Positions 1-5,497 of a DNA stretch of 5,497 bases are shown here, piece after piece; position 1 is the stretch's first letter; each line of letters begins with the position of its first letter. The position numbers were made by a program, and so were the translations under genes. The notes below the pieces were generated by a model that was given only the letters and a program-made list of their open reading frames with translations, ran no database searches and was not told the origin of the DNA. The stretch spans positions 3,287 through 8,783 of the forward strand of contig JAHEZB010000056.1 of NCBI GenBank assembly GCA_023251285.1, read 5' to 3'. The DNA comes from Chitinophagaceae bacterium (GTDB lineage Bacteria; Bacteroidota; Bacteroidia; Chitinophagales; Chitinophagaceae).

Positions 1-96
1 AGGTTGGAAAATAAGGGCTTCAAAAATATTTTAATTCCGGCGAAGGGAGAGAAAGTTCAATTACAAAATGAGGAATTAGTATTAAATGCGCAATAA
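1..96 (+). CDS. C-terminal end of an unidentified protein (5' part outside the window)
   Basis: Frame 1 is open from the first base and ends at a TAA at 94-96, giving 31 residues; the other two plus frames hit stops early. The tail contains the stretch GFKNILIPAKGEKVQL, a short strand followed by a Pro-x-x-Gly-Glu turn and another strand. That pattern resembles the last strands of MBL-fold metallo-hydrolases that carry an RNA-specificity (RMMBL) tail, but 31 residues are too few to name the protein, and no catalytic motif is in view. The DUF202 gene starts 97 nt downstream on the same strand, so co-transcription is possible but not shown. I am fairly sure this is a real gene end and unsure of the family. 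Confidence 0.55.
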   Translation, partial: RLENKGFKNILIPAKGEKVQLQNEELVLNAQ

Positions 97-193
97 TATT
101 TTTATTTTTCTTTCGATTTAAGACTTTTAGCAATTCCATTTTATTCGATCATAAATCAATAATTACCTTTAAAGGAAAAATTGATTTTAAAAA

Positions 194-574
194 ATGGAAG
201 AAATAAAAAAACAAGGAAACGCCAGTGATCATTTAGCCAATGAACGTACATTTCTTGCCTGGATTCGAACCAGTATTGGTATCATGGCATTTGGTTTTGT
301 GGTAGTTAAATTTTCGCTATTTGTAAAACAGGTTTCCATGTTAGTTGGCAAGCCTGGAGTAGTACAACATCGTGGCTATTCCGTGATCGTAGGAATCATC
401 CTCGTTGCCGCCGGTACACTCACTTGTGTCTTATCCTACTTTAGATATAAGCAGACAGAAAAAGTATTGAAACAAGGCAGTTATAAGAATAATTCCTTCC
501 TCATCGCTTTCACTACCGCTATTATTTTTCTCATCAGTATTTTGTTGATTGGATATCTGATAGAAAGTACGTGA
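194..574 (+). CDS. DUF202 / YidH family small membrane protein
   Basis: A 126-residue integral membrane protein. Near the N-terminus it has the DUF202 (PF02656) signature LANERTFLAWIRTSIG at residues 14-29, with the usual charged start of helix 1 (Asn-Glu-Arg, then Trp-Ile-Arg). Three hydrophobic segments follow, at about residues 20-46, 62-83 and 101-123, as expected for YidH-like proteins. The family's function in bacteria is not established; a related domain occurs in the yeast vacuolar transporter chaperone (Vtc1), which does not allow a functional transfer here. The ATG at 194 is chosen because the signature begins soon after it and the usual short polar N-terminus is present. The purine-rich stretch AAAGGAAAAA at 171-180 lies a little far upstream for a Shine-Dalgarno site. 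TACCTTTA at 164-171 is one base off the Bacteroidota -7 box (TAnnTTTG), but no convincing -33 box accompanies it. The gene ends at TGA 572-574, and the next 397 nt hold no gene. Confidence 0.9.
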   Translation: MEEIKKQGNASDHLANERTFLAWIRTSIGIMAFGFVVVKFSLFVKQVSMLVGKPGVVQHRGYSVIVGIILVAAGTLTCVLSYFRYKQTEKVLKQGSYKNNSFLIAFTTAIIFLISILLIGYLIEST

Positions 575-624
575 TACTTATTTGCCTTTTTACTTATAAC
601 AAGAAAACAAAAACTCCTATTATT

Positions 625-691
625 TCTTGATTTACTGAGGGCAAAAAGTCTTGATTTACTTGAGCGGCAAAAAGCTTTTTGCATCAGTAAA
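625..691. repeat. Three-copy repeat unit: two in direct tandem, third inverted
   Basis: Copy 1 (625-648) and copy 2 (649-674) both start TCTTGATTTACT and end GGCAAAAAG; copy 2 has two extra bases in the middle. They abut with no spacer. Positions 675-691, read on the minus strand, give TTTACTGATGCAAAAAG, which matches the TTTACTGAGGGCAAAAAG part of copy 1 (631-648) almost perfectly. The join of copies 2 and 3 makes the perfect 16-bp palindrome at 667-682. Copy 3 can therefore pair with either copy 1 (copy 2 in the loop) or copy 2 (almost no loop). From memory, Bacteroidota intergenic regions often carry dispersed repeats with a TTGATGCAAAAAG-like core; this may be a decayed one, which I cannot check here. 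Confidence 0.7.
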
Positions 692-720
692 AAAGATAGG
701 CCCCTGTAGAAACAGGGGCC
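689..720 (-). terminator. Rho-independent-type hairpin, T-run on the minus-strand side
   Basis: GGCCCCTGT (699-707), loop AGAA (708-711) and ACAGGGGCC (712-720) form a perfect 9-bp GC-rich stem. Read on the minus strand the hairpin is followed by TATC and then six Ts (complement of 689-694), the layout of an intrinsic terminator for leftward transcription, that is, for the PIG-L and carbamoyltransferase genes. It lies about 250 nt past the PIG-L stop, which is long. On the plus strand the stem is followed by GTTTACC rather than a T-run, so it is weaker for the DUF202 gene, although the strong stem could still stop or stabilise that transcript. The alternative is a plus-strand leader hairpin belonging to the short frame at 742-762. 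Confidence 0.6.
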
Positions 721-741
721 GTTTACCAAAACTAACTGCTT

Positions 742-762
742 ATGAGAAAATTTGAATTTTAA
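742..762 (+). other. Six-codon frame (MRKFEF) after a leader-like hairpin; possible gene-start remnant
   Basis: About 20 nt after the GC-rich hairpin, an ATG opens Met-Arg-Lys-Phe-Glu-Phe and stops at TAA 760-762. The Met-Arg-Lys start resembles the beginning of a signal peptide, and a hairpin, a short A/C-rich stretch and then ATGAGAAAA is how I recall the upstream ends of some Bacteroidota outer-membrane protein genes; this recollection is unverified. The sequence then repeats (AAAATTTGAATT at 747-758 and again at 761-772), and no longer frame follows. It could be a short leader peptide, the abandoned start of a lost gene, or chance. I do not claim that it is translated. Confidence 0.25.
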
Positions 763-971
763 AATTTGAATTCATTTATAGTTATTCAAACCATATGCCA
801 AAAATCATCCACAGAGTTAAAAAAAATCTTACTTTTTTAAAAAAAGAAAATTAAAAACATTTCATTTGCATGCGAATTATAAGCGGTTCCGGCCTCTTGA
901 CATTTTCAAAAAAATAAAAAAAAGTTTTTATTGAAGATGCAAAAAATACACTTTAATTTTTCTTGTCGGGA

Positions 972-1685
972 TCAGAAACTGTTTAATTCCTGCAACACTT
1001 TGGCCTCACCCCAAAAACGTTCGCCACAAACGGCATTCATGTGTGCAATTATTTCTGCACAAATTTCCTCATTGATTTGCGTGTCATAAATTCTGATAAG
1101 ATGTTCTTTGTCGAAGTTTAGCTGCTCGCACGTATTAATTTGATGAACCAACTTTACGTTTAAGTTCTTTTGTAAATTGTTAACATGAGCAAGAATTTCG
1201 TCTTTGGTGATCCGAAAAGCATAAGGCAAGTCTTCAAAAAAAATAACTTTTATTTTTCCATACAGCTGCATTACTGCTTCGCGGCAAATTGCGTGATCGA
1301 TGTGATTGCCGATGGCCAACGGACAAAATAAAATTCCATCCACATAGTTTTCCAGGTAGCTTTTTAATTCCCGCACCATCTCCCACTCCTTTTCTCCAAA
1401 AACATTTTTCTGGAAAATAAACCCGCTTCTTAATGGCGCATCTAACAAATCCAGGTTGACAATAGTGATTGGGAAATCATAAGATTTATAAAATTGTTCA
1501 TCCTCTTTTTTACGCAGCAAACTGATTTCATTTTTATCCTTTGACACAAACCTGATTGCCCAGTCGGTTACAGTAAAGCAATTAATAATCGTTATTTCCA
1601 TTTTACACTTTACACATTTGGAAATAGTAAGAGCAAGGCAATAAGCAGCATCATCAATGTGCGGGGATAAAATGTTTATTTTCAT
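972..1685 (-). CDS. PIG-L / LmbE family deacetylase
   Basis: This 237-residue protein belongs to the PIG-L/LmbE fold, zinc enzymes that remove N-acyl groups, typically the acetyl of GlcNAc-type sugars. The first motif, SPHIDDA, is at residues 7-13: His9 and Asp12 are the expected metal ligands and Asp11 the expected catalytic base. The second, GNHIDH, is at residues 126-131: His131 is the third ligand and His128 the likely oxyanion-side histidine. The common AHPDDE form is altered here (Pro to Ile, Glu to Ala), as in other PIG-L proteins with an SPHxDDA motif. No signal peptide or membrane segment is seen, so the protein should be cytoplasmic. I start it at the ATG on 1685-1683, just before the first beta-strand; an in-frame TTG at 1706 would add seven residues (LLNIILQ) with no benefit. 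The gene follows the carbamoyltransferase by 55 nt on the same strand, so a shared operon and pathway are likely. Substrate unknown. Confidence 0.85.
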   Translation of the reverse strand: MKINILSPHIDDAAYCLALTISKCVKCKMEITIINCFTVTDWAIRFVSKDKNEISLLRKKEDEQFYKSYDFPITIVNLDLLDAPLRSGFIFQKNVFGEKEWEMVRELKSYLENYVDGILFCPLAIGNHIDHAICREAVMQLYGKIKVIFFEDLPYAFRITKDEILAHVNNLQKNLNVKLVHQINTCEQLNFDKEHLIRIYDTQINEEICAEIIAHMNAVCGERFWGEAKVLQELNSF

Positions 1686-1740
1686 TTGCAGAATAATATT
1701 AAGCAAAATTTCTCAAAAATATTTCTGCAATAAAAATTAC

Positions 1741-3414
1741 TTATGCATGATAGCTGGATAACTGCATCGGATTGCTTACCTCAGCTTTCTTTGAAATAAT
1801 GTATGGTGGCACTACCAGGTAATGAATCGGGTGTTTGATAAAACATTGAATCGCGTCATCCAACGTTTCAACCATCGTTTCATTTTTTCCATTAAAAGAA
1901 GTATTTGCAATAATTCCTACACCGGTTTTTTCTTTAAAATTTTTAATAAGATCATAAATAAATTCATTGTCCTTTTTACTAACAGTTTGAATGCGCGCGC
2001 TGTGGTCGATGTGTTCGATTGTAGGAAAATGATCTTTATACTTGTCTTTTAAAAAGGCTGTAAACAACATAAAAGGCGTTCTTTCTGTGAAATCAAAATA
2101 TTCATTTACATCTTCTTCTAACACAAATGGCGCAATGGGCCGGAACCATTCCCTTCCTTTAATGAATGCATTGATCCAGAATTTATTGACTCCATACCTG
2201 GTGTCTGCAACGATGCTGCGGTTGCCCAATGCACGCGGCCCAAACTCGCTATGGCTTTGAAAAACACATAATATTTTTCCGTGCACCAAATGATTAGCGC
2301 ATTCTTCAATAAGATCATTCGGCTTTTCAATCCTCAAATCAGGATAATCTTTTAAAAGGCTTTTTACTTCATCAATATTTACACACGGACCAAGATAATC
2401 ACGCTGCCAGTTAAACTGGTTTTCCAGATGATAATACTCCATCGCCCCATAAATGGCACAACCAAGTGACGTACCGCCATCGTGCGGAGCTGGTGGTATA
2501 AAAAGATGGTATCCCGCATCCAACACTTTACTGTTTGCTACGCAATTTAAAGCGCAGCCTCCGGCATAAACGATATTTTTAGTGCCTGTTTTTTCACTTA
2601 GCCACGCCGCTATTTGTACCAAAGCCTTTTCAAAAACCTCCTGTCCTTTTGCAGCAAAATCCGCTTTTTCCTGGAAGGTTTTTTTCTCATCTTTATAATC
2701 AAAATCAGTTGATTTAAATATTTTACGCCATTCGTCAGGTATCATTACTTCGCCATCATTTACGATCAGATCAGGAAGGTCAAATTTAGCAGGATCGCCG
2801 TAAGCAGCGAGTCCCATTACTTTTCCTTCATTTCCTTCACCTTTAAAAAGACACTCGGTAAGCTTGTAATAAAAATTTCCAAGGCCATCTGGCTTTTCAG
2901 GATTCCGGTCATGCAACTGCTTTTTGATACAGGTAACTTTTCCATCTTCGCAATAATAATAAGAGGCAACTTCAAACAGATTTTGCTGCCCGTTTTTGCC
3001 GGGATAATCGTAATTGATATGCTCCACAGGACTTCCAACCGAATCAATAATCATTGCAGCGCAGGTATCAAAACCAGAGGAAGGCCACGCGCTGTATAAA
3101 TGAGAAAGATGATGCGAAATTTCGATGATTTGCGCATTTGCTTTTAGCGGCAATTCATTATACAATTCCTGGTGATAATCATTTTTTTTCCGAAACTCAT
3201 CATCGGCGCTCCAGCATTCTACAACGAGGTCGTAAGGCTGAGATACAACAGGAATATGATTTTTATACAAGGAAATATCGCCCAATCTTCCCCAATGGTG
3301 TTTGCGTTTTGTAAGTCTTTCTTTGTGAATGGACATCAGATGTGTGCCTCCATCGAAGACGGAAATAGCGGCATCCTGAGTACGGTTAATACCTAAGATT
3401 TGTGGTGAATGCAT
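1741..3414 (-). CDS. NodU/TobZ (CmcH) family O-carbamoyltransferase
   Basis: A 557-residue, full-length member of the family that uses carbamoyl phosphate and ATP, via carbamoyl-AMP, to carbamoylate a hydroxyl on a sugar or natural product (known cases: Nod factors, tobramycin, cephamycin). The N-terminal Kae1-like domain (about 1-355) starts ILGINRTQDAAISVF (6-20) and has the metal motif HHLSH (101-105), an Asp in IIDSVG (124), the nucleotide-binding loop YAGGCALN (283-290) and the metal Asp in PHDGGTS (312). The C-terminal YrdC-like domain (about 365-540) has EFGPRALGNRS (390-400), GREWFRPIAP (420-429) and ANTSFNGKNE (503-512). All expected motifs are present, so it is probably active. No signal peptide is seen, so it should be cytoplasmic. 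The ATG at 3414 sits six codons before the first strand. An inverted repeat covers this start codon (3409-3437). The PIG-L gene follows after 55 nt, suggesting joint tailoring of one product. The acceptor cannot be read from the sequence. Confidence 0.92.
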   Translation of the reverse strand: MHSPQILGINRTQDAAISVFDGGTHLMSIHKERLTKRKHHWGRLGDISLYKNHIPVVSQPYDLVVECWSADDEFRKKNDYHQELYNELPLKANAQIIEISHHLSHLYSAWPSSGFDTCAAMIIDSVGSPVEHINYDYPGKNGQQNLFEVASYYYCEDGKVTCIKKQLHDRNPEKPDGLGNFYYKLTECLFKGEGNEGKVMGLAAYGDPAKFDLPDLIVNDGEVMIPDEWRKIFKSTDFDYKDEKKTFQEKADFAAKGQEVFEKALVQIAAWLSEKTGTKNIVYAGGCALNCVANSKVLDAGYHLFIPPAPHDGGTSLGCAIYGAMEYYHLENQFNWQRDYLGPCVNIDEVKSLLKDYPDLRIEKPNDLIEECANHLVHGKILCVFQSHSEFGPRALGNRSIVADTRYGVNKFWINAFIKGREWFRPIAPFVLEEDVNEYFDFTERTPFMLFTAFLKDKYKDHFPTIEHIDHSARIQTVSKKDNEFIYDLIKNFKEKTGVGIIANTSFNGKNETMVETLDDAIQCFIKHPIHYLVVPPYIISKKAEVSNPMQLSSYHA

Positions 3415-3437
3415 AAGTTAACATGAAATTTATGCAT
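3409..3437 (-). repeat. Inverted repeat covering the carbamoyltransferase start codon
   Basis: ATGCATAA at 3409-3416 and TTATGCAT at 3430-3437 are perfect 8-bp inverted arms with a 13-nt spacer. In the minus-strand transcript they would form a stem whose 3' arm contains the AUG at 3414. The 5' arm also carries an AUG (3437) that opens a 14-codon frame, out of phase, stopping at 3393-3395 inside the gene. The stem is AT-rich and so only moderately stable. A role in limiting or tuning initiation is inference; the repeat itself is directly visible. Confidence 0.5.
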
Positions 3438-3774
3438 CGCAGGTTGCAAATTATATACCTGCAAAAATGTAATCGAAAAAATAAAAATAAGTGTTGTAGT
3501 AAAGCCACACTTCCCTGCTAGTGTGTTTCAGCAACCACATTTTTTTACTGGTTATTTTGTGCCAATTTAGTGATAGTAGAGCAACAAATAATACGTTTTC
3601 TTATTTGATTATTATAAATAACGGTTACTATTTTCGCTTCCTTAAAAATTATAAATTTTCTCTTTTATGTATTTGCTGAATCTTCAGGAGTAATAATCTT
3701 TTTACTGTGCAAATAAGGGGTTTGAACATCATGTAAAAAGAGGACTTTCCAATGTTCTTGTCAATCAATTCCTT
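3415..3774. other. 360-nt gap between the S9 peptidase and the carbamoyltransferase
   Basis: Both flanking genes read leftward, so this gap should hold the end of the peptidase transcript and the promoter of the carbamoyltransferase. The candidate promoter and the start-codon repeat are listed separately. Other weak structures are CACACT/AGTGTG (3506-3511 with 3520-3525, 8-nt loop), the AT palindrome AAAATT-ATA-AATTTT (3645-3659) and GAACAT/ATGTTC (3724-3729 with 3752-3757). None has a clear adjacent T-run, so no terminator can be called. I see no gene or RNA gene. Confidence 0.6.
3439..3462 (-). promoter_or_regulatory. Candidate promoter/operator upstream of the carbamoyltransferase
   Basis: GCAGGT (3439-3444) and ACCTGC (3457-3462) form a 6-bp inverted repeat around a 12-nt AT-rich core. 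On the minus strand the core reads TATATAATTTG, close to both a sigma-70 TATAAT box and the Bacteroidota TAnnTTTG box (one base too many in the spacer). A start site a few bases downstream would give a leader of about 25 nt that begins near the start-codon inverted repeat. No matching -33 TTG element is seen at the right distance, which lowers confidence. Confidence 0.25.
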
Positions 3775-5497
3775 TTATTTCTTCAACACATTTTCAAATA
3801 ATTTAAAAATCCGTTTATACTCATCTGTCCAGCTATTTGGATCTTCAAAATCGTGATTTTCCATCGGGTAAGGCGCTAATTGCCAGTTGTTTTTTTGTAA
3901 TTCAATAAGGCGTTGGGTCAATTTCACAATATCCTGGAAGTGTACGTTCTGATCCACCATTCCGTGGCACATTAACAGGTTACCTTTTAATCCAGAAGCA
4001 AAATAAATGGGAGAACTTCTTTTGTAAGCCAGGCTATCTTTATAAGGGTCATTCAGAATGTTGGATGTGTATCCGTTATTATAATTTGCCCAATCGGTAA
4101 CAGAACGCAAACCGGCACCCGCAGCGAAAACATCCGGTGTGGTAAACATCGCCATCAACGTAATAAAGCCTCCATACGAACCACCATAAATGCCGATGTT
4201 TTTAGGATTTACTCCATAATTTTTTACCAGGTAATTTGCAGCATCCACGTTATCTGTCAGATCTTTTCCGCCCATGTGACGATAGATTCCGGTGCGCCAA
4301 TCTCTGCCGTAACCGGCGCTTCCGCGGTAATCCACATCCATCACATAATATCCATGATCGGCGAGCAAATTATGAAACATAAATTCCCTGAAATAATAGC
4401 TCCACCACTTATCAATATTTTGCAAATAACCAGCGCCATGAACAAAGATCACTGCCGGCTTATGTACATCAGGATTAGCAGGTTTATAAACTCTTCCATA
4501 AACCGTCGCTCCATCTCTTGCAGTAAATGTGATGATTTCGGGAGCGCGCCATTGATACGATTTAAATTCTTTACTTTCTGCTTTATCGGTAATTTGTTCG
4601 GCTTTTGCGCCAGCCTTATTTTCCTGAAGATAAAGTTCCCACGGCTTATTTGTAAAAGAATAAAGGATTGCAATTTCTTTTTCATCGGGAGAAATGGTTA
4701 CTTCATTTCCACCTTCCATTGTTGTGATTCTTTCGGCTTTTCCATCACTTATTTGCAGCCGGTAAAACTGGTGTTGCCCAGGTTCAATCTGATTGGTAGA
4801 AATGTAGAAATATTTTTTATTATTGGAAAGATCAGCATCCAGCACTTCATATTTACCAGAAGTATATGCTTTCTTTTCACCGGTTCTTACATTTACAGAA
4901 TAAAGATGAGAATAGCCGGTAACTTCTGATTGATACCAAAAATTATTTTCATCAATCCAGCCACTGTTGTAGATGCCGGGTCCGTCAATCCACGCGCTGT
5001 CGTGTTGCCGGTCTAATAATTTTAATTTTTTCGTTGATGGATTCCAGAGCATCAACCATCTGTCTTTGTGATCCTGTGCACGAATATCAAGAACAAGATT
5101 ACTTCCTGAAGGCGACCATTTTGCAGAAGAAAAATTCACTTTTCTCAATGCATTTTCTTTTCTTGCTTTTTCAAATTCTGTTGGATAATCTTTTAGATAT
5201 TCGGGAATATCACGAATCCCTTCGATGGAATCGGTCTTTATCTCGAACACCGAATCAGCGTGCATATCATAAAGGTAAAATTCACTGCTTCCCTGTGGCT
5301 GTCCTACTTTTTCACGGCCGGGAATATCAGTTGTATAACCGGATTCCGTTACATAATTTGGAACAATGGTAAAATGTTTTTTCCCTGCAGGTTTATACAA
5401 AGCATAACTGACAAATTTTCCATCAGGACTTATAGAAAGATTGCGCACGCTTTTATCATCAATATTTATTTTTCTCAAATTATTTTGTGCAGTGCTG
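3775..5497 (-). CDS. S9 family serine peptidase (prolyl oligopeptidase / DPP-IV type), N-terminus outside the window
   Basis: The last 573 residues are visible; the frame stays open to the right edge. A TTG at 5478 is not the start: in-frame residues STAQNN precede it. Numbering from the TTG codon, residues 1 to about 315 form the end of a beta-propeller, with blade-like SPDGK and SPSGS repeats and WYQSEVTGYSHLY (181-193), a motif typical of DPP-IV-like propellers. Residues from about 315 to 567 are the alpha/beta-hydrolase domain: VHGAGY (346-351), DYRGSAGYGRDW (383-394), nucleophile Ser434 in GGSYGG, Asp509 in GMVDQNV and His542 in ENHDFED. The catalytic triad is complete, so an active peptidase is expected; relatives cleave short peptides, often after proline or alanine. 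The Glu-Glu pair that binds the free N-terminus in true DPP-IV is not seen in this part, so exact specificity is open. Such proteins are usually exported in Bacteroidota, but the signal region is not in view. It ends in TAA at 3777-3775. Confidence 0.9.
   Translation of the reverse strand, partial: STAQNNLRKINIDDKSVRNLSISPDGKFVSYALYKPAGKKHFTIVPNYVTESGYTTDIPGREKVGQPQGSSEFYLYDMHADSVFEIKTDSIEGIRDIPEYLKDYPTEFEKARKENALRKVNFSSAKWSPSGSNLVLDIRAQDHKDRWLMLWNPSTKKLKLLDRQHDSAWIDGPGIYNSGWIDENNFWYQSEVTGYSHLYSVNVRTGEKKAYTSGKYEVLDADLSNNKKYFYISTNQIEPGQHQFYRLQISDGKAERITTMEGGNEVTISPDEKEIAILYSFTNKPWELYLQENKAGAKAEQITDKAESKEFKSYQWRAPEIITFTARDGATVYGRVYKPANPDVHKPAVIFVHGAGYLQNIDKWWSYYFREFMFHNLLADHGYYVMDVDYRGSAGYGRDWRTGIYRHMGGKDLTDNVDAANYLVKNYGVNPKNIGIYGGSYGGFITLMAMFTTPDVFAAGAGLRSVTDWANYNNGYTSNILNDPYKDSLAYKRSSPIYFASGLKGNLLMCHGMVDQNVHFQDIVKLTQRLIELQKNNWQLAPYPMENHDFEDPNSWTDEYKRIFKLFENVLKK

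Larger units (their letters stand above)
575..971. other. Intergenic region between convergent genes, structured on its left half
   Basis: This gap separates the plus-strand DUF202 gene from the minus-strand PIG-L gene, so both run toward it and it should hold terminators. The left part (625-773) carries the repeat cluster, the GC-rich hairpin and the short leader-like stretch listed separately. The right part (about 780-971) is very AT-rich, with poly-A and poly-T runs and no coding frame of note. I see no tRNA, no known riboswitch and no gene here. Confidence 0.7.

Noticed and set aside
481..729. An 82-codon minus-strand frame overlapping the end of the DUF202 gene
   Set aside because: It runs through the GC hairpin and the repeat cluster and its product has no recognisable pattern; chance frame.
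805..813. TCATCCACA, close to a DnaA box
   Set aside because: It is a single copy with a mismatch to TTATNCACA and no cluster of further boxes, so an origin is not supported.
832..846. CTTTTTTAAAAAAAG as a terminator hairpin
   Set aside because: Only A-T pairs with no loop to speak of; this is homopolymer palindromy expected in an AT-rich spacer.
897..902. TTGACA, a perfect sigma-70 -35 hexamer on the plus strand
   Set aside because: There is no -10 box at a proper distance, the host looks like Bacteroidota with different promoter boxes, and no plus-strand gene follows.
1686..1706. TTG at 1706 as the start of the PIG-L protein
   Set aside because: It adds only LLNIILQ before an ATG that sits exactly at the start of the conserved first strand; no ribosome site supports the TTG.
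4276..4929. A 217-codon open frame on the plus strand inside the S9 peptidase
   Set aside because: It is antisense to well-conserved propeller and hydrolase sequence, its translation is low-complexity and Ile/Phe-rich, and no known motif appears; it is a shadow of the real gene.

Overview
The window is AT-rich DNA that looks like a Bacteroidota chromosome, perhaps Chitinophagaceae. The clues are the low GC content, the near absence of Shine-Dalgarno sites, a large S9 serine peptidase and a DUF202 membrane protein. The taxonomic call is inference from style and gene content; there is no rRNA or other marker here.

Layout from left to right. Positions 1-96 hold the last 31 codons of a plus-strand gene that enters from the left; its tail might be that of an MBL-fold hydrolase, but this is weak. 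Positions 194-574 (+) encode a small three-helix membrane protein of the DUF202/YidH family. Positions 575-971 contain no gene but are rich in structure: three copies of a roughly 18-nt unit (two direct, one inverted), a perfect 9-bp GC-rich hairpin, and a leader-like stretch with an ATG that opens only six codons. The rest of the window is read on the minus strand. In transcription order it holds the 3' part of an S9 prolyl-oligopeptidase-type peptidase (5497-3775, running off the right edge), a 360-nt gap, a NodU/TobZ-type O-carbamoyltransferase (3414-1741), and 55 nt later a PIG-L/LmbE-type deacetylase (1685-972).

The carbamoyltransferase and the PIG-L protein are probably one two-gene transcription unit. 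By family knowledge, one puts a carbamoyl group on a hydroxyl (usually of a sugar) and the other removes an N-acyl group (usually from an amino sugar). Together they suggest decoration of a glycan or sugar-bearing small molecule, but no glycosyltransferase, transporter or scaffold-making gene lies in the window, so the substrate is unknown. The S9 peptidase is separated by a long gap and is probably expressed independently.

No phage, insertion sequence, CRISPR array, tRNA or rRNA is visible. I do not see a clearly new defence or mobile system. The parts most worth a second look are the repeat/hairpin cluster at 625-773, the carbamoyltransferase-deacetylase pair, and an inverted repeat that would bury the carbamoyltransferase start codon.
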